Positions 48,196 through 62,605 are shown, counted from the first letter of the stretch. The stretch is 64,000 nt of DNA from Coffea arabica (GCF_036785885.1 NC_092312.1:17440001-17504000); one strand, 5' to 3'. A program made the numbers and translations. Notes: generated by a model not told the origin, from the letters alone.

Positions 48196-50487
48196 TCTTA
48201 TTGGACTATGTAGGAAGACTGAAAGATTGATCACATTAAGGCAGCAACGAAGGGAGATCATATAGAAAAGGGCTGTTAATTGGACTGCGGTCAACAATTT
48301 TGTGGGACGTAGCTAAGCACAGTTTTTTGTTCCTTCTTCCTTTCTTATTAGAAAGTAGGGGGTACGCATAGTCTGTATAAAATGATCACATTTTTTGTCG
48401 CTCAACTCGGTTTAATTCAACAGATACTTTTTTTTTTTAATGTAAATAAAATCTAATTTTTTCTGAATGTTATTTTTCTAAATATTGTTTTCATACCTAG
48501 GTCTCTAGCTGTTAAGGCTGTAATGATTTTTTTTTTTTTTTTCTTATCATCTCTGAATGTGAGTATCACCTATTAGGTTTTATTAATTACCAAGTTCAAT
48601 TAGTTTACCTCCATGACCTTGACTATTATGAGAAGCATTGCGTATTCTTAGTTGCTTTTGGTGCTAATAAAATCCCCTTTCTTACCCTTGGTATGCATGA
48701 ACAATGTTACCTTAGTAGGAGTAATCTGGGTGAATATGTGGCTGACTTTACTACAGTTCATATTCATTGCTAATTGAGGTGTATTAGAACACTGCTGTTC
48801 ACTACTCCTTCCAGTCAGGAAACTATATGCGTCTTTATCCTTCCAAGCAGTTGCTTTAACCGTGATGTTTGGATTGAAATTAAATGAATGAGCGAGATGT
48901 TGTGAAGCTCAAGATTCAAGTGATGCATTTGTTTGGCTATTCCTTTTTGTTATAGTTGAGCTGCAAGTCTTCGTGTGGCCAATCTCCATACAAATTTTTA
49001 TCATCGAGCACTGACATCTAATTGAATTTTTTTTTTTAATGAAGTTAACGTGCTGTGCTAAAACTTGAGGAAGTGTAGTTTTGCAACTTTTCAAAGTGAA
49101 AGTTCCAACTTTTAGCTGAAATTAACTGCAATTGAAGGCAGATTCACTTGAGTGCCATCCGACTGATTGCATTTGAGAACTGGTTGTATAATTTCCTGCA
49201 ATTTCAAGCTGAAGTGACGTAGCCCTGGGGAGGAATGAAACCTTTTTGCTATATCTGGATTACTTGCATTTGAACTGGCGCAAAATGGTTGAGCATGAGA
49301 CATGTTGCAATGTTACTTGCATAGTTTACAGATTGGACAGCATAGAATTCTCAGATCTCAGAGTTAACTTGCGTTGATATTTAAGCCTATTACTTCATTA
49401 TGTGGAAATCTGAGTGGTAAATGAAAAAAAAAAAGGGGCAAATTCTCAGATTGTTGCATCTACCAAATATGCATTGTGTCTACTGTGCTTGTTATCTTTT
49501 AGGTACCGAGCGACTTACTTACTGCAACTACTGCAGCATCACCCACAACAGAAGTCGTCTATAGAGCCTTGGTGCTGAGCAGAATTATGGCCTGTTGATG
49601 GGGTGATCCTACTGTCTGAGAGGAGTTATGGTTACTCGTACCATTCTTGGTAAGCTTGCTGGAGATTTTTCATTCAACCATTTCTTACACGTTGGAAATT
49701 CTGTCTTCCAGAGTAAAGCGCCAGAATCACTCAAAGCATCTAACGTACAACAGATTTTGGATTCCAACTTTTCCAAGCATTTATTGTGCAATTGTTAGAA
49801 TAAGACTTAGGGGAACCTGTTTTTGCGCCTGCTATTATTGTTGCCTAGCGTCGGTATGTAATTTACCACTGTAGTATTTGATTTTACTTCCAATTTCAAA
49901 TGACAGCAAATCAGCTGCTTCAACTGCAGATTCTCTTTACTCATTATTCTCTTGAAAGGGAGAGAATCTTTAAATGATGGACCAGCTCCTTCAGCACTCT
50001 TTCTTCTTGTGCTCCCACATATGAAGAGAGATGTTTACTACGGCAGCTAAAAGGAAAGCTAGGTTTCTTGGTGTGTATCCACTCCTGTTTTGTGCAAGGA
50101 ACTTAAATAAATCCTCAGATCAATGTTCTTAGTACAACCTTCTTGACCCAGATTGCTGCAAGAGTTTATCCGCTGCTTGGGTTACATCAGTTGATCCTGA
50201 CCATTTGGTGGCAGGAGGAAAAGGGCAAGCAATGAACTATCTTTCAAAGGAAATTTGAGAAAATGAGATTAGACAAGTTAGAGAAGCTTGCATTTGGGTC
50301 TGTGAATAAGCTGGTATAACATCGATTGCCATGAAAATTGGCTAATATATGATGAGATAGTAAATTCATTCATAAGGGAATGATGAAATGTAAACATCTT
50401 GAGTAGAGAGTGAAGTTTTCGGAAATATCCCTGTGCTTCGCAAATGAAATGCGTGCAGTTCCAAAAATTAAATTTAAGAAAAGCGTT
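48196..50487. other. 3' flank of the ALP1-like gene, no further gene
   Basis: The first part is probably 3' untranslated sequence. Only short unrecognised frames follow. The region is less AT-rich than typical repeats here and could contain spliced 3' sequence, but no splice model can be supported. Confidence 0.4.
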
Positions 50488-50626
50488 TATAGAAGCATTT
50501 TCCTTCAAAAAATTTTTAAATTTTCTGTGAACACATTTTTGAATTATTTTTTATCTCGGGTACAGTAGCTCACTACAGTACATTTTCCTCAAAAAAAGCG
50601 CCAAAAAATATCAATCCAAATGAGTT
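50488..50626. mobile_element. Small MITE of the TTTGGATTG family (copy 3)
   Basis: It contains GTGAACACATTTTTGAATTA, TTTTTATCTCGGGTACAGTA and ends TATCAATCCAAATGA, the reverse complement of the family TTTGGATTG end. The left end is degenerate. Confidence 0.5.
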
Positions 50627-51065
50627 AAGTTGCTGACAGAGGGTTCTGCCTGTTACAATAGACCTAAGAAGTTAAAAGCACCTTTTATCATTTAACCATG
50701 TTGGGCAAACTCAAAAAGAACAGACCTCTTTTTTTACCCCCCTGGTTTTCCGATAGAATATCATTTTCTCCTGTAATTGATGGTAAAATGGAAAGAACAG
50801 AATTACAGCGAGACCAAGAGTAAACAGATTTCAGGACTCAAAACGTTTGCAAGATAACCATTTGTCATCAAAGAGCATAAACAAGTCAATTCACTGGCAG
50901 GTGATGTCCACTAATACCACCCTATTCGAACTGATGATTTTTGAGGTTGAAGTCGTTCTCGAATTTAGCCTGTAAACTCATAAAGCAGTTGACGACAAAA
51001 AGTCACCCCGGCCATCCAAACCAACGTCGCCACGTCTTTCTTCAAAGAAAAAAAAAAATGAATGA

Positions 51066-51390
51066 ATGGCCCAATAAATTACTAAACTATTGACCATGAC
51101 ATTGATCAATTATCAAACCATTTTTATGATCACAATGGTCATTAAACGGGCAAATACGGACCAATGAGGTCATTTTACCAAATTTTTACTAATAAAACAA
51201 TCGGTTATCAAAGGTCTTCTTGCCAAACAAGTCATCGAGTTTCAATGATTTATCGATTATTTTGTTGATAGAATTTGATAAAATGACTTTGATGACCCGT
51301 TTTTGTTAATTTAGTGATTTTTGTGGCCATTAAAAAAGTTTAATGACTACCAATACCATAATAATTTAGTGACCTTTTTGGTTATTCACT
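51066..51390. repeat. Foldback element, about 110-bp inverted arms
   Basis: The left arm (about 51070-51190) and the reverse complement of the right arm (about 51275-51390) share the words TTACTAAACTATT/TCACTAAATTATT, GGTCATTAAAC/AGTCATTAAAC, ACGGG and GTCATTTTACCAAATT/GTCATTTTATCAAATT in the same order. It is non-coding. The plan resembles the long-arm Mutator-like elements, but sequence and ends differ and no target duplication was found. Confidence 0.6.
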
Positions 51391-51469
51391 CAACAAAAAA
51401 CCGTATCACATCTTTTCGATCTTTCTTGAGTTTTAATTTTGTTTTGTGCTTACTTGTAGGGGTTTTTTT

Positions 51470-51500
51470 TTTTTTGGGGGGGGGGGGGGGAGGGGGGAAT
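51470..51500 (+). repeat. Poly-T followed by poly-G tract
   Basis: A T-run passes into about 14 G, then A, then 6 G. The G-run could form a quadruplex and may mark an assembly-prone site. Confidence 0.8.
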
Positions 51501-51714
51501 GGGTGTTTCTAAACTTACTAAGAATTGCGGATGGGATAATTCATATTTCTTTCAATACAAGAGATGGCAAAATTTTACGACTCCGTTCCACTGTGAAGTA
51601 GCATAAAAGAGGAGAATTATAACCACGCCACTTCAATTTTAATTAGAATAGCTGATTTTCAAAAAGAAAAAGAAAAAGAGAAAAAATTGTGGTTGAATGA
51701 TTAATCATGGACAA

Positions 51715-52155
51715 GGCTGCAAATAAATCTAATTGAATTGAATTTTATCCTAATCAAATTGAGTTTCAACTCAATTTTATCAAACTCAAACTTGAGTTTG
51801 ACTTCGACGAGTTTTCAATGTAAAACTCGAATTCGAATTCAACCTAAAATTCGAGCCTACTCGAACTTAAGAAAATTTTAAAAAATATTTTAGTTTTTAA
51901 AACGCGAATAAAATGTTCATTTTTCCTTAATAACTAATAAAATATTATGAATACATATGTAATTTCACTATTAAAATAAAAATAAAAATACATGTATATA
52001 ATCGAGTTGGTTTGCAAACTAATGAGTTGAGTTTTTCTATGTTCAACTCGAGTTCGATAGATCGAATTGATTGGTTCGACCTCGATGCTGATTGCTATTA
52101 AATTAAGTTTTGATTGAATCGACTTGTGAGTAGTTTGATTCGTTTGCAGTACTTA
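51715..52155. repeat. Dispersed repeat with CTCGA-rich ends (copy 1)
   Basis: It begins CTGCAAATAAATCTAATTG and ends GATTCGTTTGCAG, a short inverted repeat. Both flanks are full of ACTCGA/TCGAGT words, and the middle is AT-rich with CATTTTTCCTTAATAA. The same order of blocks occurs in the opposite orientation at about 56298-56700. It is probably a non-autonomous DNA transposon; no target duplication was clear. Confidence 0.6.
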
Positions 52156-52159
52156 TCAA

Positions 52160-53036
52160 AAGATTCATTTGTATCATAAGTCGTGTGACACTCACTGGTG
52201 CTTACATATTATTACAAAAAAAAAAAAAAAAAGGTGCCTATATATGTATTTTAATTTTTTTATTATTAATTTTGTCAGAGCACTGGACGTTCTTGCGTTG
52301 AATAATTCGGACTTCCAGATGATTTTTTTGGTATAGTTACCGTCATTGACCCATTCAACGGTACCCGATGAAGCAATTAGTCTGCGCTAATGCTTGATTT
52401 AGAGTTATACATGCTAAAGTTGTGGGAAAATAAGCAGGTTCTAATCAATCAAGTCATCATCAGTCTTAGCATCTCAAGACCAATTTATAAAATTTTTGAA
52501 TGCAAATGATTAATGGACATTACCAGGTTCAGAATGGTGGTATTCATTTTCCTTTTTTCTTTCAAATAACTTTTCTCTTATTTTCTTAACGAATATTTTT
52601 CTTTTAGTTTACAAAAAAAAAAAAAAAGACTTTTTGGATTCTCGCTAATAAAAATATATGTTCTATTATTGTCGTAAGATAGAGAATGCTGTGTTGATCT
52701 AAACAAGGCTCTGTTAATATCGTACTACATTGCTTCAACACCACATAACAGTGGAAGAGTGGTTGAGCTGGAGAGACAGATTAAAGTTTGTTGGATCAAG
52801 TTTAAAGCCAATTATTATCTGTCACGAAGGATGTGAAAATGATTATTAATACTTAAAGGATGATTTTTACCTTATGCATCATCATAGTATGTGGTGGCGA
52901 GCCGGTGGCCACCAACTCCCACCCCTTTCGTGGAAGCAGTTTAGTTTCACCAACTTTTAAGAGAAAAAGAAGCAAAAAAAAAAAAAAAAAAAAAAAACCA
53001 GAAAGGGAGATTATTTTCAGTTTTCACCAACTCCTC
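52160..53036. other. Intergenic stretch before the CCoAOMT promoter
   Basis: No gene is supported. There are long A-runs near 52214-52232 and 52975-52997 and one near 52613-52626. Confidence 0.4.
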
Positions 53037-53632
53037 ACCAACCGTTGTTGTCCTCCAGCTGTCGCATTCTCCTACCACCTCCCATGCCCAAAGGCCCCAA
53101 CCCTGAGCGTGGAATTTCTTAGCCGGTCCACCCACCTACCCCCAGCCTTTTCCAAGGGCGGGCTCGTTTGGATAGAGTATTATTTAAAAAATGTGATGTA
53201 TGTAAGATAAAAAATAATTAAAAATATAAAATGATAAATTGAAAAATGTGTTTACGATGACTCGATAGTTTTATGATTGGCACCGCAACATCATCCAGTG
53301 AGGAATTAGAACAGTTAAAAAAGCGCCAAAGGAAAAAAAAAAAGAAACAAGAATTGAAACAAAACCTGGTAGAATTCCTTGTCCTTGGGACGGGAAAGAT
53401 AAATTTGAAGCTGTCCGTCCAATTCATCTTAGGGTAGGAAGCGAATATGGATTGTCGCCACTTCGTCAAATGCAGGGCCCGCCCAACAACTTTCGCAGTG
53501 ATTAATTATCCTCTTTTTTTACGAAAAATAAGAAATACTAAGAAAACCTGATCTCCTGCCCACCCCGTACAGAGAAAAGTCCAATAGTGGGTGTGGGGGT
53601 CCAGTCACACTCATTGGCCAACCTCACCAACC
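53037..53632 (+). promoter_or_regulatory. AC elements upstream of CCoAOMT
   Basis: ACCAACC (AC-II) occurs at 53037-53043 and 53626-53632, and ACCTACC (AC-I) at 53134-53140. These are the MYB-bound elements found in promoters of phenylpropanoid and lignin genes. The proximal one lies 215 bases before the CCoAOMT start codon and about 85 before its candidate TATA box, a typical place. The two distal ones are separated from it by a small MITE at 53163-53262. Confidence 0.6.
53163..53262. mobile_element. Small MITE of the TTTGGATTG family (copy 4)
   Basis: It contains CTCGTTTGGATAGAG, AATGTGATGTATGTAAGATA and TTGAAAAATGTGTTTACGA, the family core in the orientation opposite to copy 1. It sits between the distal and proximal AC elements. 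Confidence 0.45.
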
Positions 53633-53715
53633 CCCGCGAGGCCCCGACTCGGTTTGGCGTGCGCTACCACTCCTGAACCGAAACATCACCCGTCTGAACC
53701 GGACTTCTGGAGTTG

Positions 53716-53722
53716 TATATAT
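53716..53722 (+). promoter_or_regulatory. Candidate TATA box of CCoAOMT
   Basis: TATATAT lies 125 to 131 bases before the start codon at 53847, so transcription would begin near 53745-53750 and give a leader of about 100 nt. The assignment rests on motif and position. Confidence 0.5.
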
Positions 53723-53846
53723 TCTGCACCTCCTCCCTTTCCATTCTCAGCTTCGCGGTTATCACCATTGTCTGTCCAAAGCTCCCTCAAACTAAAAGAG
53801 AAAGAAAGAACAAAAGCCCCAGAAATCTAATCTCCAAACAACAATT

Positions 53847-55316
<1,470 letters not shown>

Positions 55317-55841
55317 TTAATTTCCCTACTAAACCCCTGCGGAAAGTTGGGAATCAAATGCAAATGAAAAATAGCCCAACACCTACTTCTTTTGCTTCCT
55401 CCTCCTCTTTTTTGTTTTTGGGACCCTTTGTATTTTACTACTGCTATTTGTTTATTCTGTGGGACACGCTGTTATATTTGTAATTTTCTTTGTACTGAGA
55501 ATAATTATTACTATATGAATCTCCCTGTTTACGGCAACTAGCAAGGACTAGTTGCTTTTTGGTGGTATGGAATCTGTAATGACCTTCTACCTTCTCTCAA
55601 CCAACCCAACCGGGTAACAACTTGAAAACCTACCACACACAGTCAATTGTAGGTACAATTTAATTTGGGTTGTTGGATTGTTGCTTGTTGGTTGGTTGTT
55701 CACCGGAATATTTTTGGAACTCGTACAAGAGAGAGGCTAGCCGTGGACTACTAATAAAACTTTGTACCAGTACTGCATCGGCCGCCGGAAGCCAATAAGT
55801 ACATACGTCTACTACAATTGCAAATCTCCAAAAATTTTGGT

Positions 55842-55983
55842 TGTGTTTGGATTGCATTTTCCGTCATTTTTCATGGAAAAATTACTGTAGCGATTTGATG
55901 TATGTGAGGGAAAAAGGTAATAGGGAAATGTGATCACGGAAAACGATAATATTTTCCGACGAAAACCTTCAATCCAAGCAAAG
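55842..55983. mobile_element. Small MITE of the TTTGGATTG family (copy 5, best preserved)
   Basis: It starts TGTGTTTGGATTGCATTTTC and ends CTTCAATCCAAGCAAAG, inverted ends. Inside are TACTGTAGCGATTTGATGTA and TGTGAGGGAAAAAGG. This is the clearest copy for defining the family. Confidence 0.6.
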
Positions 55984-56297
55984 CCTTTACATGTGCAGAT
56001 GAAAATTACCAACAGACCAAAAGCAAGCCATACAAACATAGCTCTCAATTGTTAAATGAAATATCAACGAGAATTATTCAATAAAAAAAAAAAAGATTCC
56101 CGGCTTTACCAAGAAGGAATCAGAAGGCTTCGATCGCAGAAGTAGGTCGACCAATGCAATTCGTGAAAAGGGGATCGCGGAATCAGGCCATTTGTTTCTC
56201 ATATTGGCAAATCCATATTGAGGATGGAAAAAGTTGAAAAATTCGACTACAAGAGTTAGTGTTTGAAAATCAATTCCACGTAACGTTGCAAACGAAT

Positions 56298-56700
56298 CAA
56301 GATGCTTGCTCGCGAGCTGGTTTGGTCACCATCAAAGTCGACTCGAATTCGAACCGACTCAATCGAGCTATTGAACTTGAGTCGAGCATTGAAAAGCTCG
56401 ACGCATTAACTCGTGAGCGGGCTCAAATATTTATTTTTTATTTTAATAGTGAATATATATCACTAATTTTTATTATTTATTAAGGAAAAATGAATATTTT
56501 ATTTATTTTTTAAAAAATAAAATAATTATTTTTTAGAGTTGAGTAGGCTCGAGTTCGATGCCAACATAGTTTGAATTTGAAGTCAGGATCGAGTTCGAAT
56601 TTTATATTGAAAGCTTTCGAACTCGATAAAATTTAGTCGAGTGTTGGTTTGAGTAGGTCAAAACTCGACTTGATTCAATTTGTTTGCAGTTTTAGTTCAA
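56298..56700. repeat. Dispersed repeat with CTCGA-rich ends (copy 2)
   Basis: Read on the minus strand it follows the same plan as 51715-52155: CTGCAAACAAATTGAATCAA, repeated ACTCGA words, CGAGCCTACTC, AATATTCATTTTTCCTTAAT, TTCACTATTAAAATAAA, then more TCGAGT words. It is in the opposite orientation to copy 1. Confidence 0.6.
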
Positions 56701-57469
56701 CCGGTCGAACCGCAAGCTATCATGGTGTCAATTTGATTTACTAGTAAGTCTAAAATGTCAATTGAACTAGTTAAATTCGATCAAGAACCAATCAAAATAA
56801 TGGAGTTTAAATTGGTTCATACTAAATTTTCTTTTTTTCTTTTTCTTTTTTAAAATCGAAGTCATTCAAGTTACTTAATAATTAAAATAATTTAAAAGGG
56901 GAATGTGAATTGGGTGGTTTGAGAGATTTTGAATTCAAATCTTTCGAGCTACACTATTAAAAAAAAATAATAAAAAAACCTTTGAGCCATATATAATTGA
57001 TTTATACTGGAAAATGAAAGCTCATTCGATTCATTTAACCGTCCGAGTTTGTAAACATTGAGGAGAGCCGAAAACGCTGAGCAACAAGGCAACGAAATCG
57101 CATTCAATCAAACGTGATACCGTACGACTCTTTGCGTGTTAAACTTTTTCATGCTATGGCAGGGAGAGGATGATTTGAACCGGATGTTCCAACTAGACAA
57201 TTAATTTGGAACGCTCCTAACGTGCTAAAGTCCTTCAGCTAGTTTTATAGCCCAGCGGGCATTAAGGAGAATTGCTTAAACTTTTTCCCGTTTTACTAGA
57301 GATACATAATCTGACGTTGAGATCTGCATTGAAGAGAACAAGTACGAAAGTATTGGAGTGTATAACTTTCCTCCACGAATATCTTGCAATATGGGCTCAG
57401 TTTTCTTAACTCTCGCGATGTCGACCACTCGACTGTAGTTTATTTTGCAAATTTTATTTACTTACATTC

Positions 57470-57572
57470 TCAACACATATTTCAATTACCATTTTATTTT
57501 ACATTTATCATATTAAAAAAATATTACGATATTTTTTTAAAAAAAACTATTCCAAATAATCTATGATCCAAA
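57470..57572. mobile_element. Small MITE of the TTTGGATTG family (copy 6)
   Basis: It contains ACACATATTTCAATTACCAT, TTTACATTTATCATATTA and ends ATGATCCAAACACACTCG. Strongly diverged, in the orientation of copy 1. Confidence 0.4.
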
Positions 57573-57910
57573 CACACTCGCGTATAAAGCGTAAAAAATC
57601 ATGCAATCTTATTCTCCAACCAAGAATTTAACTAATAGTATTGTCATAAAAGGAAAAAAAAAAAAATAGAACTCGTAGCAGAGTCAATAATGACAACTTA
57701 TTTAGTACGTATGTTTACTACTAGGATACAATACCATCTCTTTTCCTTTTTTAATCATATCATCGATTAAATAAAAAAAAATTTTCCCTCTCCATTGTTG
57801 AGCATCCCTCTCAGACTCTCAGTCACTCAGAATCAGCACTGATATACACGTTTACTAGCTGTCTAAGTTGAGCAGAAAAAGAAAGGGAAACCAAAAAAAA
57901 AAAGAAGGGA

Positions 57911-58003
57911 GTTGGCATGGATTCGCTTTCAGAGATGTAAAATGTGGTGGTAATCTCATCTATCGATTTGATCAAGAAGAGTTGGCATGGATTCGCTTTC
58001 AGA
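57911..58003. repeat. Exact 23-bp direct repeat, 70-bp period
   Basis: GTTGGCATGGATTCGCTTTC plus AGA occurs at 57911-57933 and again at 57981-58003. The identity over 23 bp contrasts with unrelated sequence between them. Confidence 0.85.
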
Positions 58004-59791
58004 AAGGGAGTTGGTCAATTGGCAACATCATTCTGTTTCTGTGAAATTTGCCAAATGGGGTTTATCCAGTGGTTGAGCTGGAATGATGGCTGGTGGGCTT
58101 TGCTAATTATTAATTCTAATCTTTTTTTGATTGTAGGCTTGAAGCCGGCCCGGGACTCTAGACTAATCCATTGAGGTAACAAGAAAACTAACGTTGCGAT
58201 TTTATTTTTCAACCCAGTATTGAGCTATTCGTATCGTCGTAACACGAAAAGAAAAAAAATATATATCAAAGTCAATCCCAAGTCATTTAATAAATATCCT
58301 GTATGTTATATTAGGTGATCGTATTATCTCTTTTTCTTTTTCTTTTTTGTTTTTTTTTTTATCGCATACTGGATAAAGCAAGGTGTCAATGTCAATCAAC
58401 TTTCTTTCAACATTATTTTTTGTAACAAAGGAATTCGCAGCCGCCATCGAGAGTGCACACTGAGTAAATTTCGTCCCGTGCAATAACCTGTCAACCACAC
58501 AGTTAGTGTGGTGCTCTGTCAGCACCATTGTTGAGCTTTCATGTTAACTGTCTAATTAATTTCTTCACCACCACCGACGTCCTCACAATGAACGCTGATG
58601 TATACGTTTATCAACTAGCTTCCTGATTAGGTTGGGCACAATGCTGATGCTTTCATCATATGAACGGTCCATGAACTAATCTCCTGGAAAAAGGCAAAAC
58701 CAGAGTTGGTATTTATGGACGGCTCGCACAAAAGAGAGTTGGTTAATTGGCATCAGCATGCTGTGACATTTGCCAACTGATGTTTCTTATTGGAATCGGT
58801 TTTTCAGTAATTGTATGATTTAGGAATTTGTATTTTATTTGGCAATTTCTTATGCAAATGGTTTCTTTTCCAACAAGTCTGATAGTTTATAAATTGGACA
58901 TTAGTTTAGACTATTTTCTTGAGAGAGAGAGAGAGTCTATAAGAATTTGTCAAATTTTCTATTGTGGCGAGACTTTCTTTATTATTTGAGATTTTAATAA
59001 TATTGTGAGTTGAGTTTATTATTTTCTTCTCTCCCATATTTATTTTCAATGTCTTTTTTATTCCTTCAATTCTGTAACCCCTGCACGCACTGATTATTAT
59101 TAGAACCCTAAAATTTGGGTTCTACAATTTCTTATATATTAATGGATATGTCTAACGATTGACTGGTTAAGATGTGATTAAAGTGTTAAATTAAAAAAAA
59201 AAAAACAGAAAATGTATATAAATGTAAGGAAAGTTAATAATCATATGTGTGTGCATTCACATGGCAGATTGAGCGTGATTTGAGTGCATGAACAAATAGC
59301 TATTGAGCACCTATTAGAAAAATACTACATTGGGAAAGAATTGGATTGGATGATAAGGTGGGAGGAACTATAAGTAAGACGTCGTCAGTGGTGGATTTAA
59401 GGTGGGGCCCCCGCTGCCCCTTTAAATTCCTATAGTACCCATATAATTTAGATATAATCTCAAGTGTACCCCTGGAGTTTTCTTGTGAAGAAAGTAAAAG
59501 TATTACGCGGTTCTCTAAGTTGATTAATGAACCAATATTCTAAAAAAATACGTGGATCACAAAGTTTCATTTGAAGTAAAAGCTAAAAAAGAGTTTTTCA
59601 TTTCAATTTGTTGGTGAATATTTTTTTGTTTAAAAAATCAGAAAAGAATAGGTAAAAAATTTTGGTATTGCTTTTGCCCATGCTGAGAATCTTTTTGGGC
59701 TGCGCCAGTGGACGTCATTATCAAAAAGAAGAAGAAGAAGAAGAAAGCTATGTTAATTACTTTCACTTGGCAACCTCAGGTCCGTAGTTGC

Positions 59792-60575
<784 letters not shown>

Positions 60576-61570
60576 GTGCGTTTATTACAGTTTTCATTAT
60601 ATGGAAAAAACTATGGTTTTGGTTTAAGGTTTCAGTTATCATTAATGTTTTGGATAATTGAGCTCTTGTTGTTTCGTATTAAGGATCAGTTGAGAGGACA
60701 GATTTTGTTTCTAAATAGTCGTTTAATTAAGCTGTCTTTTTTTTTTTTGAGATAAGTATTAGGATGTGATAATTTTGAATTTAAATCTTCTACATTCGAT
60801 ATCAATGCTGTGGTTGGTTTACTTTGGTATGATGCCTTGAATTGCTTTTCCTTAGCATTTGTGATTAGTTATTTTCATCTCTCTTGCTCAGTTGTTCAGG
60901 TATAAATTGTTTTCGTGAATTAAATTTCTTAACTGTTTTGATGCTAAGTTTAGAATTTACGAATCTTTTTCTTGCTATCACTATTTTGAAAATAAATCTT
61001 CCCGGTTGAGCTGTTGAATCGCCAACCTGTTGCTTTCATGTGTTATCTTTTATCGTTGAATATCGCATAGTGCTGTAAGCTATTCAGCCTCTGTGCGGAC
61101 CTTGATTTTGAAAACACAGTGAAATTCAATAAACTTATTTTCTCAAGGAATTTTTGTGTTGGTGAGATCAAGATAACGCTAATAGATATTCTTCTGTAGT
61201 GTAGAATGTTTTTTTCATGTTGCAGTTGTGGAGTATAAGGTAGATAGATCTTCCATGCAACCTGAATCATAAGTTTGGTAAATTAAATTGTTGCTAAGAG
61301 GAAATTTAATATTTTCTGTTAATGCTACATTTGCGATTCATTATCTGTTAACCGATGAGCTGAACCTGAGTTTCGAACCGAATCTGCAACATGCATTAAA
61401 CATGTGAAATTTTTGAGGACATAGGATTGCTTACAATGCAATTGGTTAAAGCTGTGTGCATTGGATGGCAGTGGATGCCGTAGTGATGGTTATTGTGCTA
61501 AGCTTTACTCTAACACATCCAACATGTTTCTGGTGGCGATCAGAAGTGCATTTTCAAGTTGTATGATTGG

Positions 61571-61696
61571 AACCAAACTGAATTAAGATGTTTATCTGTT
61601 GAGAGAGTGGTATGGTCCATTGGTCATTGGTCGTGTGATTGAGACCAAACTGAATAAAGATGTGATTGAAAGTTTGAAACCAAACTGAATCAAGTG
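61571..61696. repeat. Three copies of an ACCAAACTGAATNAAG motif
   Basis: ACCAAACTGAATTAAGATG (61572-61590), ACCAAACTGAATAAAGATG (61644-61662) and ACCAAACTGAATCAAGTG (61679-61696) lie in direct orientation at uneven spacing, each preceded by a GTGATTG/GAAA-type context. This looks like a small decayed tandem array. Confidence 0.7.
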
Positions 61697-62498
61697 TTGA
61701 ATGGTCGTCGGTTGAAGGAAATTGTACTTTGCAGCGAAGGTAAACTGTTGAGGGAGAAAATTGGCTTCCCACCATAGCTTGCTAACCGCTAGGTGGAGTT
61801 TGTTTACTTGAAACTGAACGAGTTAGCTGATGCTGCAAAAAATGAGACTGACTTTTTTTTTTTTTTTGTTGAGGGGATTGAGTGGCTAGGGATTTTTTTC
61901 TTCGCATTATTTCAGAGAAATGGATAGATGTCAAGTCGTCAGGAGAAAGTTGAAGCCGGACTTACGCTTGGTACCGGTCTGCATTGCGACGAGACATGAA
62001 ATATCTTGGTTTGTCGTTCGAGCTTCGCATTGAATTGAAGTCTGGCTAGCCAATTTTGGGGAAAGTTCATGTTAGTCATGAATGACTAGTAGTTTTTTTG
62101 CAACCAATTAAAGAGTTTCGTGTGGATATACAAGGGCTTCGTTTGATTTAATGTCACATGTCAGGTGTATCTTACTTAGCATGTGAATTAGCAAATAGGG
62201 TCTTTATGTGTCCAACATCAAGCCTTTTATTGGTCTTGAATCAATAAACCAACATAAATCAACATGTCTAATAGTGCTTCTGACCTACATAAATGATAAA
62301 CCAACATAAAATGTCTTGCCAATTTCGCATTATGGAGGTTTTTTGTTTGACCTTTATTTGCCTTACCGTCCCTTGGAAAAAAACAACTGGTTGATTCCAA
62401 CCACAAGAGGGGTAGCCGGACGGGGCAACCTGGCAGGAGCCCACTGCCCAGGACCGTGACCTTCTTTTAGGCCTAGAATGGGAGTTTTAGGAAAGATT

Positions 62499-62605
62499 AT
62501 ACTCCCTTCAATTGAAAAGTGGACCTTCAATTGAAAAGTGGACTATAATTTGAGACAGATAAAAAAGAAAAACAAGACTATATAAATTAGCAAGGTGGGT
62601 TTTTT
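62499..62605. mobile_element. Stowaway-type MITE remnant
   Basis: It keeps TACTCCCTT at the left and then GAAAAGTGGACTATAATTTG and AAAAAAGAAAAACAAGACTA, which match the right part of the outer Stowaway element at 2818-2870. An 18-19-bp piece (CTTCAATTGAAAAGTGGA) is duplicated side by side. The right terminal repeat is lost, leaving only GGTGGG. Confidence 0.6.

Larger units (their letters stand above)
56705..59791. other. Intergenic region between CCoAOMT and RPS16
   Basis: No gene is supported. A MITE copy (57470-57572) and a direct repeat (57911-58003) are listed separately. The block 57835-58060 resembles 58590-58790 (TACACGTTTACTAGCT versus TATACGTTTATCAACTAGCT, and the TTGGTCAATTGGCA/TTGGTTAATTGGCA words), suggesting an old duplication. 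A (GA)n run lies at about 58919-58933. Confidence 0.4.

Noticed and set aside
62395-62465. tRNA-like GC-rich stretch
   Set aside because: The bases do not fold into a cloverleaf and lack proper A and B boxes.
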